A DNA stretch of 29,267 nucleotides, from NCBI GenBank assembly GCA_036394315.1, contig DASWFI010000002.1:1-29267 (forward strand), written 5' to 3'. Below are positions 13,467-23,000 of the stretch, piece by piece; within the stretch, counting starts at the first letter, position 1; each line of letters opens with the position of its first letter. The position numbers were made by a program, and so were the translations under genes. The stretch is from DASWFI01 sp036394315 (GTDB lineage: Bacteria; Patescibacteriota; Doudnabacteria; UBA920; O2-02-FULL-48-8). The notes beneath the pieces were generated by a model. That model worked only from the letters and a program-made list of their open reading frames with translations. It ran no database searches and had not been told where the DNA came from.

Positions 13467-14417
13467 ATGTCGATTGATCAGACATCAGGGCATGCTCCGG
13501 TACTTTTAAAAGAAGTTCTTGAACATCTAAATTCCAAGTTCGGCGGAAAATTTGTGGACGCCACTGTAGGCGGCGGCGGACACATAAAAGCCATTCTTGA
13601 AAGCAATCCTAAAAATCTGGGATTGGGAATTGATTTGGATCAAACCTCTTTGGATAAGTTGCGTGAGGAACTTACCCGCACAGGCTTGAGCCAAAGATTG
13701 AAACTGGTTGCCGGGAGTTATAAGGATATTGATAGTATTTTATCTGAGATGGATTGGCTCAAAGTTGACGGCATTCTGGTGGATTTAGGATTTTCTTCCA
13801 TTCAGTTGAATGATCCACGCCGAGGATTTTCATTTGCCAGCGAAGGGCCGCTAGATATGCGTTATGACCAATCCGCGGAATTAACTGCGGAAGGAGTCGT
13901 TAACCGCTATCCTCCAAAGGAGCTAGAAAAAATTATCTTCGACTATGGCGAGGAGAAATTAACTCGCAAGGTTGTGGCGAAAATCGTGGAAGCCAGAAAG
14001 GTCAATCGCATCAAGACCACGACCCAGTTGGCCCAAATCATCAAGTCAGCGGTTCCTCTTCCAATAAGATTTAAGGCTTCTGATCATATTCGCCGGGTGT
14101 TCCAGGCTATCAGGATCGAAGTCAATTCCGAGCTGAAAAATTTGACGATAGCTCTGCCGAAAATGCTGGAAGCTCTGAATCCCAAAGGACGACTAGCGGT
14201 AATCTCCTTTCATTCCCTGGAAGATCGCATAGTGAAAGAATTTTTCGTAGCTGCAGCTAAAGACTGCGTCTGTCCGCCGGAATTTCCGACCTGCGTCTGC
14301 AATAAAGCCTCAACTATACGGATATTGACCAGAAAACCGATTATTGCTTCAGATGAAGAAGTGACAGAAAATTCTCGAAGCAAGCCAGCAAAATTAAGGG
14401 TAGTAGAGAAAATATAA
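13467..14417 (+). CDS. rsmH: 16S rRNA m4C1402 methyltransferase RsmH
   Basis: A 316-residue SAM-dependent methyltransferase that methylates N4 of C1402 in 16S rRNA. Motifs are HAPVLLKEVLEHL at the start, FVDATVGGGGHIKAIL for SAM binding, DGILVDLGFSS, DMRYDQS, RVFQAIRIEVN and VISFHSLEDRIVK. The C-terminal CVCPPEFPTCVC Cys pairs are also typical. ATG 13467 follows the mraZ stop with no gap, and a G-rich run at the end of mraZ can act as the ribosome binding site, so the two are coupled. Confidence 0.96.
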   Translation: MSIDQTSGHAPVLLKEVLEHLNSKFGGKFVDATVGGGGHIKAILESNPKNLGLGIDLDQTSLDKLREELTRTGLSQRLKLVAGSYKDIDSILSEMDWLKVDGILVDLGFSSIQLNDPRRGFSFASEGPLDMRYDQSAELTAEGVVNRYPPKELEKIIFDYGEEKLTRKVVAKIVEARKVNRIKTTTQLAQIIKSAVPLPIRFKASDHIRRVFQAIRIEVNSELKNLTIALPKMLEALNPKGRLAVISFHSLEDRIVKEFFVAAAKDCVCPPEFPTCVCNKASTIRILTRKPIIASDEEVTENSRSKPAKLRVVEKI

Positions 14418-14467
14418 AATTTTAGTTCGCAAATTAGTAATTAGTAAAACAAAAAAAGGCGGCAAAA

Positions 14468-14803
14468 ATGCGTGATTTATCTTTAGCAATTCCTCAAGGG
14501 ATAACAAAAAGAAAAACCAAGAGTTCAGTTTCAGCGTATCGACTTAATTTGGCTATTTTAGCCTCAATCGGTTTGCTCGGACTGACTTATTTATTTATAA
14601 TCAACAGTTTAGGAACCAAGGGTTATGAAATCCAAAAACTTGATCAGCAAGCCCGGACTTTGGAAAATCAACAGAAAAATTTATTAATGCAGGCTTCTGA
14701 TTTGCAATCGATCAATCGGATTCAGACCGAAGCGCAAAAATTAAACTTTGTTCCCGCAACCAACGTTACTTATCTCAAAGATTCTGATTTCGCATTAAAA
14801 TAA
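14468..14803 (+). CDS. FtsL-like divisome protein
   Basis: A 111-residue bitopic protein in the position of ftsL. A basic cytoplasmic tail (about 1-25) is followed by one membrane segment (about 27-46, LNLAILASIGLLGLTYLFII). A coiled coil with Gln and Leu heptads follows (about 55-90, KLDQQARTLENQQKNLLMQ). Sequence similarity in FtsL is always weak, so the call rests on topology, size and location between rsmH and ftsI. It would help recruit and activate the septal synthase. AAAGGCGG before the ATG is a possible Shine-Dalgarno. Confidence 0.75.
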   Translation: MRDLSLAIPQGITKRKTKSSVSAYRLNLAILASIGLLGLTYLFIINSLGTKGYEIQKLDQQARTLENQQKNLLMQASDLQSINRIQTEAQKLNFVPATNVTYLKDSDFALK

Positions 14804-14822
14804 GCGCTCCGAACCCACGAAT

Positions 14823-14872
14823 GATCCGAATAACGCCATAGATTCGGAAACATTCGGATGGCAATTCGGATC
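14823..14872 (+). promoter_or_regulatory. Competing inverted repeats at the ftsI start
   Basis: GATCCGAAT (14823-14831) can pair with ATTCGGAT at 14852-14859, which contains ATG 14858, or with the full ATTCGGATC at 14864-14872. A third partial copy, ATTCGG, is at 14842. The alternatives are mutually exclusive and one would hide the first start codon. Confidence 0.45.
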
Positions 14873-16627
14873 AGTAGGATCGCTCTATTCATGAATCGAC
14901 AAAGCTTAAACAAAGAGCCAAGAAATTCTTATACTGTAAGAATTTTTTTGTTATTGTCATTCATAACTCTTTTTATTATATTTATAACCATCCGGCTGTT
15001 TAATCTTCAGATTTTAAGCCACGCTTACTATAAAAATCAGGCCAACAACCAGCATGGTAGTTCGCTTTCCATCGCTCCGAATCGCGGAGAGATTTACCTC
15101 ACCACCACTTCCGGCAATCATGTATTGGTGGCGACCAATGTTTCGAAAAATATGGTTTTTGCGGTGCCCAAGGAAATTACCGACAAAAAGAGCATTGCAG
15201 ATAAGTTGGCAAAACTCCTGGAAATGGATGCGGCAGAGATAGCCGGAAAAATTTCCGGCAATGGCAGTTTTGTGGTCATCAAAAAACAACTCGATGATAA
15301 TATAGCAAAAAAACTGGCAAGCCAGAAACTCAAAGGTATTTATTTGCAGGAGCAGGACGTGCGTTTTTATCCGGAAAAAGATCTCGCCAGTCAGGTGATT
15401 GGTTTCTTAGGTTTCAATGGTAATCAAAGAGCAGGACAATACGGGGTGGAAGGCAAGTACGAAAAAAATCTTGCTGGCAACGCCGGAGTGCTGGATGCTG
15501 ACACGGATCCTTTGGGCCGTTGGATCACTACCACATCCCGAAGTTTTGTCCCGTCTTCGAATGGCGATGATATATACCTAACTATTGATCCCACGATTCA
15601 GTTCAAAGCTGAAGAGATTTTAAAAACCGCTATCGCTGCCCATCATGCTGACAATGGCGCCGTGGTCGTGCTTAATCCTAAAACCGGTGCGATTTTGGCC
15701 ATGGCAAATGTGCCGGAGTTTGATCTGAATGATTACGGGAAAGTAACCGACCCGACATTGTATAATAATAGAATTTTATCCGGTGACTATGAGCCGGGTT
15801 CGGTATTCAAGCCGATCACCATGGCCGCGGCCATAAACGAGAAGAAAGTCACACCCCAAACCACATATGTGGATGAAGGCACACTTCAGATAGATGACAA
15901 ACAAATAAAAAATTCCGATCCCAAGCCGCTTGGAGTTCAAAATATGATCCAGGTCTTGGCGGAATCCTTAAACACCGGCGCGGTGTTTGCCCAGCAGCAA
16001 ATCGGCAACGACACTTTCAAAAAATACGTGCAGAAATTTGGATTTGGCAAACAGATGAATTTTGATTTGTCAGGTCAGGTCCCGGGAGATTTGAAAAACC
16101 TTGATAGAAAAGGCAATATATTTTTTGCCACCGCGTCCTATGGCCAGGGAATCACTGTCACCCCTCTGCAGTTGATCCAGGCGTATACGGCGCTGGCCAA
16201 CGGCGGCAAGATGATGGCGCCTTACGTATTAGACAAAATCGTTCACGCTGACGGCAGTGAAGACGTATCGAAGCCTCAGAGAGGCACGCAGGTGATCGAC
16301 ACCCAAACAGCTGTACAGGTTTCCGCTATGCTGGTAGATGTGGTAGAAAACGGACATGGCAAAAAAGCAGCGGTAAAAGGGTATTATATTGCCGGCAAAA
16401 CTGGGACAGCCCAGGTGGCGTATAAAAACCGGTCCGGCTATGATCCGAACACCAACATCGGCACATTTATCGGTTACGGTCCGGTGGATAACCCCCAATT
16501 TCTGGCTCTGGTCAGAGTTGATAATCCGAAGGATGTAAAGTTTGCCGAATCCACCGCAGCGCCAGCTTTTGGCGAACTTGCAGGTTTTATTCTAAACTAC
16601 CTGCAGGTACCCCCTTCACGACAATGA
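14858..16627 (+). CDS. ftsI: Peptidoglycan transpeptidase, class B PBP (FtsI-type)
   Basis: A 589-residue class B penicillin-binding protein that cross-links septal peptidoglycan. A cytoplasmic tail is followed by one membrane anchor (about 28-49), then the PBP dimerisation domain (about 70-225) and the transpeptidase domain (about 235-585). The catalytic motifs are intact: SVFK with Ser315 and Lys318, SLN at 370-372, and KTG at 514-516. GQYGVEGKYEKNLAG before the catalytic domain is typical of FtsI/Spo VD relatives; no PASTA domain is present. ATG 14891 (residue 12) is an alternative start with AGTAGGA upstream and may be the true one, since 14858 lies in an inverted repeat. The stop overlaps murF by 4 nt. 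Confidence 0.93.
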   Translation: MAIRISRIALFMNRQSLNKEPRNSYTVRIFLLLSFITLFIIFITIRLFNLQILSHAYYKNQANNQHGSSLSIAPNRGEIYLTTTSGNHVLVATNVSKNMVFAVPKEITDKKSIADKLAKLLEMDAAEIAGKISGNGSFVVIKKQLDDNIAKKLASQKLKGIYLQEQDVRFYPEKDLASQVIGFLGFNGNQRAGQYGVEGKYEKNLAGNAGVLDADTDPLGRWITTTSRSFVPSSNGDDIYLTIDPTIQFKAEEILKTAIAAHHADNGAVVVLNPKTGAILAMANVPEFDLNDYGKVTDPTLYNNRILSGDYEPGSVFKPITMAAAINEKKVTPQTTYVDEGTLQIDDKQIKNSDPKPLGVQNMIQVLAESLNTGAVFAQQQIGNDTFKKYVQKFGFGKQMNFDLSGQVPGDLKNLDRKGNIFFATASYGQGITVTPLQLIQAYTALANGGKMMAPYVLDKIVHADGSEDVSKPQRGTQVIDTQTAVQVSAMLVDVVENGHGKKAAVKGYYIAGKTGTAQVAYKNRSGYDPNTNIGTFIGYGPVDNPQFLALVRVDNPKDVKFAESTAAPAFGELAGFILNYLQVPPSRQ

Positions 16628-17886
16628 GAAATCTTGCCATCAAAATTCTAGCCCTGCTCGCCCGACTAACACTCTATCGATATAAGCCGAAGATAGTAGC
16701 GATTACAGGCAGCGTGGGCAAAACATCCACCAAAGAGGCAGTAACCACTGTGCTTGCTTCTAAATTTTCTGTCAGAGCCACTCACGCCAATTACAACAAT
16801 GAATTTGGCGTGCCATTGGCGATTATCAACGAAGAGTCAGGTAGTAAAAATATTATTTTATGGTTGTGGGTATTGGTGAAAGCGTTTTTTAAATTGATAA
16901 TTTCAGATTATCCGCAGATTTTGGTTTTAGAGTTCGGTACCGATCGCCCTGGTGATATCGCTTATCTTACGAATTTAGTCGGTAGAATCGATGCGGCGAT
17001 CTTGACTAATATAGGCATATCGCATTTGGAATTTTTTGCACATCCGCAGGAGCTGGCAAAAGAAAAATTAAGCTTGATAAAAAAACTGGAAAGGGACACA
17101 GTCGCGATTCTTAATTTTGACAACCAGAAAATTTATGATGGTAAGAATCAGACTAAGGCAGAAGTTTTAGGTTATGGGTTTGTGGAGCATGCTAATCTGG
17201 TAATTTCCGATTTTCAAATTATAGACTCAGAAGGTTCCTTGGGTGGTAATTTTAAAATTCATTACCGCGGCACCGTAGTTCCGTTTTTTTTGCCTAACGT
17301 TTTGGGAAAACCCATGGCTTATGCCGCCGCGGCAGCCGCCGCCACTGGATTAAGATTTAATGTGGATCTGGCATCCGCTTCCCAGGCGCTTAGAAAATTT
17401 AATCCGCCGCCAGGCCGCTTGCGATTGCTGGCGGGCATCAAACATACCAGGATCATCGATGATACCTACAATGCTGCCCCGGACTCCGTATTTGTTGCGT
17501 TGGAGGCTTTAAAAAGCATTGCTCCTGGCCGCAAATTGGTGGCCATCGGGGATATGGCGGAACTGGGAAATAAAACTGAATCCGGCCACCGCGAGGTCGG
17601 GGCCAGGATTCTGGAACACCAGATCGATCTGGTGTTTCTGGTGGGACCCAAATCCAAATTGATTTTGGATGAATTAAACAAACGCAAATTCACAGGCCGG
17701 GTTAATTGGTATGAAAATTCTGATCAGGCCAGCCTACCCATCCAAAATGCTCTGATAGATGGGGATACGATACTGGTGAAAGGATCCCAGGCCGTGCGGA
17801 TGGAGAAAATCGTCAAAGAAATCATGGCTGAGCCCTTAAAAGCCGAAACAATGCTCGTCCGCCAATCTAAGAAATGGATTAACTAG
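16624..17886 (+). CDS. murF: MurF-type UDP-MurNAc-peptide ligase
   Basis: A 420-residue Mur ligase that adds D-Ala-D-Ala to the UDP-MurNAc-tripeptide using ATP in the cytoplasm. The P-loop ITGSVGKTSTK is at residues 27-37, followed by THANYNNEFGVP, typical of MurF. The metal-site region EFGTDRPGDI is near 103-112. NIGISHLEFF and IDDTYNAAPDS in the C-terminal part are further family motifs. It lacks most of the usual N-terminal substrate domain; only 24 residues precede the P-loop, so it is short for MurF. The ATGA overlap with ftsI indicates coupling. The usual murE, mraY and murD neighbours are missing here. Confidence 0.88.
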   Translation: MRNLAIKILALLARLTLYRYKPKIVAITGSVGKTSTKEAVTTVLASKFSVRATHANYNNEFGVPLAIINEESGSKNIILWLWVLVKAFFKLIISDYPQILVLEFGTDRPGDIAYLTNLVGRIDAAILTNIGISHLEFFAHPQELAKEKLSLIKKLERDTVAILNFDNQKIYDGKNQTKAEVLGYGFVEHANLVISDFQIIDSEGSLGGNFKIHYRGTVVPFFLPNVLGKPMAYAAAAAAATGLRFNVDLASASQALRKFNPPPGRLRLLAGIKHTRIIDDTYNAAPDSVFVALEALKSIAPGRKLVAIGDMAELGNKTESGHREVGARILEHQIDLVFLVGPKSKLILDELNKRKFTGRVNWYENSDQASLPIQNALIDGDTILVKGSQAVRMEKIVKEIMAEPLKAETMLVRQSKKWIN

Positions 17887-17896
17887 CAGAGCCGCG

Positions 17897-17950
17897 CCAG
17901 TAGTGAAATTTTTGTTCTACCGACACGTCGCAAAAATTTTTACTACCTGG
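17897..17950 (+). terminator. Long hairpin after murF, possible terminator
   Basis: CCAGTAGTGAAATTTTTG (17897-17914) pairs almost fully with the segment 17931-17950, ending TTTTTACTACCTGG, around a 16-nt loop. It could stop transcription of the division cluster or protect its mRNA end, but no T run follows the stem. Confidence 0.45.
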
Positions 17951-17959
17951 TGTAACAGG

Positions 17960-18002
17960 CCTTTCTCCCCATCGATTAAATCAGGGAATGGAGGGGGAAA
18001 GG
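17960..18002 (+). promoter_or_regulatory. Hairpin covering the Shine-Dalgarno of the DUF5666 gene
   Basis: CCTTTCTCCCC (17960-17970) can pair with GGAGGGGGAAAGG (17990-18002), which is the ribosome binding site 11 nt before ATG 18014. The pairing would block translation, so a switch or thermosensor-like control is possible. Confidence 0.5.
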
Positions 18003-18013
18003 TATATTAATTT

Positions 18014-18694
18014 ATGAAGAAAATAGTAGCTTTATTGAGTATCGCGGCTATAGCGATCACTCTGACTGCTTCCCCGGCTTTTGCCAAAAACCATGGCAAT
18101 CACGAGGGCGACCAGTCCGATCATTCGGAGAAAAATTTCAAGAGTTTCATTAATTTGTCCGCCAAGCTGGACAAGCACGATGACGGCGAAGATAACGACG
18201 ATTCGGCCACCGATCAGTTTACGCTTACCGGTACTGTGGGTTCTACCACCACCGGCAGCATCATAGTGAATGTTACTAGTTCCCATAACCTGCCGGCCCT
18301 GACCAACAATTTGGCCACGGTTAATGTGAATGCCAATACCAAATATATAGCGGGTAAGCAACCAACAGTCAGCCTGGCAGACGTAAAAGCCGGCCAGCAA
18401 GTAATTATTGAAGGAACCGTAAATGGCACTACTTTGACAGCACAGGAAGTCGAGATCAGATTGCCGAAAGGCAAGGTCTACGGTGCAGTTACAGCCAAGA
18501 CTGGCAATTCCATCACAGTGAAGAATGGCGTTACTGGTGCTATGCAAACCTTAACCACTGATGCTGATACCAAGGTAAAGATCAATGGCGAAACCAAAAC
18601 TGTTGCTGATATCCAGGTCGGCGATAGAGGATTTGTAAAGTTCAAAACAACCCTCGCAGGATTTCTGGCAAAAATCATCAACCTGTTTAGGTAA
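18014..18694 (+). CDS. Secreted DUF5666 protein
   Basis: A 226-residue exported protein. A signal peptide (residues 1-24, cut after SPAFA) is followed by a His/Asp/Glu-rich stretch (about 25-65, NHGNHEGDQSD, KHDDGEDNDD) that might bind metal ions. Two OB-like beta units of the DUF5666 type follow, each with TGTVGSTTTGSIIV or GAVTAKTGNSITVK and then a DVKAGQQVIIEG or DIQVGDRGFVK turn. Function of the family is unknown; it is found in envelopes and periplasms. The strong but hairpin-covered ribosome binding site suggests translational control. Ended by the terminator at 18713-18740. Confidence 0.85.
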   Translation: MKKIVALLSIAAIAITLTASPAFAKNHGNHEGDQSDHSEKNFKSFINLSAKLDKHDDGEDNDDSATDQFTLTGTVGSTTTGSIIVNVTSSHNLPALTNNLATVNVNANTKYIAGKQPTVSLADVKAGQQVIIEGTVNGTTLTAQEVEIRLPKGKVYGAVTAKTGNSITVKNGVTGAMQTLTTDADTKVKINGETKTVADIQVGDRGFVKFKTTLAGFLAKIINLFR

Positions 18695-18712
18695 TAGTTA
18701 TCTAGAAATTTA

Positions 18713-18740
18713 AATGCCTCACGCTTTGTGAGGCATTTTT
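18713..18740. terminator. Intrinsic terminator between convergent genes
   Basis: AATGCCTCAC (18713-18722) pairs with GTGAGGCATT (18728-18737), with T to 18740. A-rich sequence on the other side allows it to serve the minus-strand prepilin gene as well. A CGCCGGC/GCTGGCG hairpin follows at about 18758-18775. Confidence 0.85.
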
Positions 18741-18824
18741 AGTTTATATGCATAAACCGCCGGCTTTAGCTGGCGTGTGCGTTTGAAAGCATCCTCTTGT
18801 CTAATAGAAGACTTTATCAGCTCG

Positions 18825-19361
18825 CTACCAATAGGGACAAGGTTCTGTATATCGATACTCCCCACCTACAAAGTTGAAATACCCCGTTGCTACCCTTGTG
18901 TTTCCACCCTCAGTACTGGGATCCTCCAGCACTGCCATTAACTGATATCCATTTTTTAAACAGAGCGTACCTAGGGGGCCGGCTATAATTGCACCGGCAT
19001 CCTGAGTAGCTACAGTATACTCATACCAACAACACCCGTTTGAGTACTGCGGCAGTTTGTCGATATAAGGGCTCAAAGCAGCTCCAAAGACAGTATTCCA
19101 TTCTGATTGAAATACACCGACGCTACTCGACTGTCCATTAGGATAAAGAGCAGGGGGATAAACACCATTGTGATCTAGGGCGTATAATTCCAAAGCTTGT
19201 TGAATAGTACCCAAATCTGCTAGTTTTCGAGCGTCGCGGGCTTTAGCGCGACTAGAATTAAGACTTACTAAAATAATTGAAGCAAGTAAACCTATGATGG
19301 ATATTACAACCAGTAATTCAATCAATGTAAAACCTAAATTATTTTTGTTTCTTGATGGCAT
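18825..19361 (-). CDS. Type IV pilin-like/pseudopilin protein
   Basis: A 178-residue protein with a class III signal sequence: a basic leader PSRNKNNLG is cut by prepilin peptidase before FTLIELLVVISIIGLLA, with Glu at mature position 5. The hydrophobic helix continues to about residue 35, then an SRAKARDARKLADLGTIQQALELYALD helix and a small C-terminal beta domain with four Cys. It would be a pilus or pseudopilus subunit at the cell surface. The frame is open 14 residues further upstream, but ATG 19361 gives a proper leader and follows the promoter at 19374-19382. No other pilus gene is in the window, so assembly proteins must be elsewhere. Confidence 0.92.
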   Translation of the reverse strand: MPSRNKNNLGFTLIELLVVISIIGLLASIILVSLNSSRAKARDARKLADLGTIQQALELYALDHNGVYPPALYPNGQSSSVGVFQSEWNTVFGAALSPYIDKLPQYSNGCCWYEYTVATQDAGAIIAGPLGTLCLKNGYQLMAVLEDPSTEGGNTRVATGYFNFVGGEYRYTEPCPYW

Positions 19362-19373
19362 GCATTTGATATA

Positions 19374-19382
19374 ATTATACCA
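19374..19382 (-). promoter_or_regulatory. Extended -10 promoter for the prepilin gene
   Basis: On the minus strand TGGTATAAT (19382 down to 19374) lies 12 nt before ATG 19361, predicting a leader of about 6 nt. This rules out the longer start at 19403. Confidence 0.6.
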
Positions 19383-19418
19383 TAAAGAACTAGGATAGGG
19401 CAACCAAACGGAAACTTG

Positions 19419-20000
19419 TTATGAAAGATACTTATCTAAGTCGGATATTCCGGAATACAACTTGGCGGCAATACCAACTCCACTTGCAGATTCTATATTT
19501 TCTTTTTCGTCGTCCAGAAACTCAACTTCGCTAGGCTGAAGGTTTAGTTTACTAAGAACAGTTTTAAAAAATTCGGGATCCGATTTGAGATAGCCCGCTT
19601 CGCATGAAAAGAAGCAATCATCAAACATATTTTCAAAATTTAGATTTTTTCGAGTATACTCAGCACGATATTTTTCCTGGTCAGTAGTCAAGTAACATTT
19701 TGTACCCTTTGCTCTAATCTCTTGAACCTTATTAACTACGCGTTCATCAGCTATTGTGTTTTTTTGGAACCAGTACTGTAGAAAATCCTCAACAGACTTT
19801 TGCCAACCCCATTCTTTTAAATAATTCGGTAAGACTTGCTTTATGTCGATTTTACCAAGCTGACAATCACGGAATTCATTCTTGAAAAATGAAATGATTT
19901 TTTCTTGGGGGACGCTGTATTCTCTAGAGTATATCTCGCTGAAATACCCTTGCTTAATTAAGGTTACTCCATCAGCGTCCAATAAAAGAGCTTTTGTCAT
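19419..20000 (-). CDS. HAD-superfamily hydrolase
   Basis: A 193-residue cytoplasmic haloacid-dehalogenase-fold hydrolase, subclass I. Motif I is LLDADGVT with nucleophile Asp8 and acid/base Asp10. A helical cap follows (about 18-90). Motif II is CYLTTD, motif III Lys is in GYLKSDPEFF, and motif IV is FLDDEKENIESA. All catalytic residues are present. These enzymes are mostly phosphatases for sugar phosphates or nucleotides; the substrate cannot be read from sequence. No clear promoter is seen; the large gene upstream ends 63 nt before it and they may be co-transcribed. Confidence 0.85.
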   Translation of the reverse strand: MTKALLLDADGVTLIKQGYFSEIYSREYSVPQEKIISFFKNEFRDCQLGKIDIKQVLPNYLKEWGWQKSVEDFLQYWFQKNTIADERVVNKVQEIRAKGTKCYLTTDQEKYRAEYTRKNLNFENMFDDCFFSCEAGYLKSDPEFFKTVLSKLNLQPSEVEFLDDEKENIESASGVGIAAKLYSGISDLDKYLS

Positions 20001-20063
20001 AGTTATTTGTCATCTAAAATTTTTACAAACTCGGTTAGGATATAAAAATCTAATTTAGCAACT

Positions 20064-23000
20064 CTAAGGCTGTGGATAATCAAAAATTGTTTTGTCTCTG
20101 CCAAAAAGTTTGGTTACAGGGGTTTTATATAAGTCCCTAAAAATTGTTGACCAAACGTCGCGAGCATCAATTTGCACTGTCAGCCAATCTTCCTGATCTT
20201 GGCTTGGATTTAGACTACCAGTCATTTTTGGCCACTTTAGAACATTACTGACTATAACCATGCCGCCGCCCTCGCCGTGATCAGTGCCTTTGCTTCCATT
20301 CTCCCTGTTAGTCCGGCCGAATTCGGAATAGAAGACCATGGTAATCGGGTAGCTTTTGCTGGCTTGGTTAAAGAATGTCGTGGCATCATCAAAAATTTGT
20401 TTGATTTGATCGTTGATTGCCTGTTTTTGGGTGCTATGAGAATCATAGCTGCCATCAGCGAATAAGAAATAAGCTTTACCAATATCGCTTTGCAGCAGTT
20501 CCGAAATGTAGTTAAATTGGTGTTTGTTATTAAAATTGCCTGGGCTGGGGTTTGCCTTCTTGGTAAGAATGTCATTGGAGATTTGGTCCAAGAGCAGCGC
20601 TTGCGAGTAAACTTTAATCACGTATTTATTAAGAATGTTTTTGCTAACCGTGTCTCTAAAGGCCTTGTCCCAATTGGCAATTTCCGGTTGATCTGTTTGC
20701 GATCGGTCGTAAAGCCGCAAATCAGCCGAACCAAATTGTAGACTGCTGGATCCGCGGAACATCGTAGGCGCGGTGCTGGTCATTGAAATCAAATCAAGAT
20801 CAGCAATTGAATTTGCGAATTGTTTAGTAATAATGCCGCTCGTGCGCGCCAAACCGGTATCCATTTGTTCGGATGCCGTGTCATGGCCCCTGGAATGGTT
20901 TGGCAAACCAACGGAGTTAACAAAGAAGGCCTGTTTTTTCTGAATCAAAGGCTTCAAGCTTGCTGCAAAGTTGTTTATGACGTAATCGCCTAATAGCGGA
21001 AAACTATTTGTAGAATCAAGCGCTAGATCTTGGCGAAAAGTATAGTAAGACGGGTCTTTAATGTTTGCCGCCAATTGCATATAGTCTAAGCCTCCGTCCA
21101 GTTTAACCAGGATTAACCTAGGATATGTGCTCCTGGTTTTAGTAATTGCCGGCGTGCCGATTTCTGCTTGGTCCTGTAAATGTCCGCTTTGAACTAAAAA
21201 CTCCGGCTGGGTCAGCAGCAGGCCGGTTAGCCCTTGTATCCGGTCGGTTTGGTAGTCTGGGTCAGTTGGAGAAAAATTGAGGGGGTCGCCAGTGGCGGAA
21301 ATAGTGAGATAATTTTTAAATATTTGACGGGTGTTTTCGGACATGGACCTGCCTAAATAAAATTTATTTTCAAATTGGCGCAGCAGATCATCTGGCGTTG
21401 CCGAGTCTGAAATGCCATTCAAAAGATATGCCATTCGTTGGGCTTTTAAATTGTTGTCTTCCCGGGTGGTAAATTTTTGCAGAGTGGCGATCCAACGGTT
21501 AAGAATGCTACCGGTTAAAAAATTTGCGTTATTGCTAAACCCATATCGTCCAAAAACGCTTCCCGGATAGTAAGGAATGAAATTCAGCTCATCAAGGTCA
21601 GCTGGCTGAGGAATAAGGTTTTGCGAGTTATTTCCATATAATATTTGGTAGGTGCCGGCGATTATTTCTAACGGATTTTTGTAACGTAATTCATCGATGT
21701 GCGCTTGAAAAATGTCAGAAGTTAACAATTGTTTAAGGGATGGCAGTATTAAAAAATTGTTGTTGCGAATAATGCTGGCCACTTGCAAAATTTCAGTTGT
21801 GCTGGGCGCATCAGTAACATAATAGCGCAAGAGTTTATCCGCCAAAAATTCGCTTATGGAAGCGCTGCGTTTTAGAAAGAGGTAAGGAACAAGCCGCTCA
21901 GGATCATTAAACATGTCGCCTAAAAAAACTTTCTTATCCTGAAAATGATCATTTTGATTCAGAGTTACATTGCGATCCGGGGTGACGACATATCCGCTAA
22001 GGATGTAGGCTAAGGCGTTGACGTCTTCACTGGAATAATTTGAAAGACCGCTGCCTGGGGCATTTTCACCCATAGAAAACAGCTGCAAAAGTTCTCGCGA
22101 GAAATTTTCGTTAGGGTTATCCCCTTTGGAATCTTCGAGATCAAGGAACTTCGTTAAGGCGTAGCTTTTACGGGCTCCTTCAAGCAAATCGGAGTAGGAG
22201 CCGTAAGCGTTGGCGTAAATGCCATCGTGCATCTTGATAATATCGGCGATGATAATTTGTTTGTCATTGTCCGAAAGGTCAACTGAAAAAATATTTTCCC
22301 AGAGATAAAAAAGTTTTCGCCTGGCGCGGTCAGGGTCGTTAATCAGTTTGTATGTATACAAAACGTTTTGGTATTGGCCGGCGTCCGGGAAACTGTTTGA
22401 CTTTTGCATTAAAGCATTGAGCCCGGCTTGATAATTTGCTTTTTGCGCCTGCGTCGGCGGGGCAAAAATGATATCAAACGCATTTGCCGCGGATCCAGCA
22501 TTTGTTAAAGCGTTGATATCTTCGATGGTTGGCGCCAGCAGAGCTCGGCGCGCCAGATGTTCTGCCTTTTCTTTACTCCAGCCACTAGGAGCAGGTGACG
22601 GTGTCGGAACAGGCGTGGGATTGGCCGCACCCAAATCTGGAGAAAGCTGACCTACCGTCCGCATCGTTAAAACTTTACTTTGAAGCTTATTTTTATCAGC
22701 AGCATTAGCGGCAACGACGTGCGACAGGCTGTATCCCCAGGAACGGAAAGTTCTTAAGTCAGGGATACCAAATAAGCCGTTGTTTCCAACCAAGCCAATG
22801 GTTCCATAATTGTTAATTAAGGCCCCTGGAAGATGCGGGGAGTTACCGTCATCAATATTGTCGCCAGCTGGCATCCAGGAAACATCTCCGTTGGTGCTTT
22901 GTGAAAATACGTAACCCAACCCTGTGAACACTGCCGCAGAAGTGAAGCCTAATTTTTTGCCGCCAGAAATATAATATACAGTGCCTTTATCGCTGCCTCG

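Noticed and set aside
18032..18547. 171-codon open frame on the minus strand
   Set aside because: It lies fully within the DUF5666 gene, has no family-like sequence and no promoter; a shadow frame.
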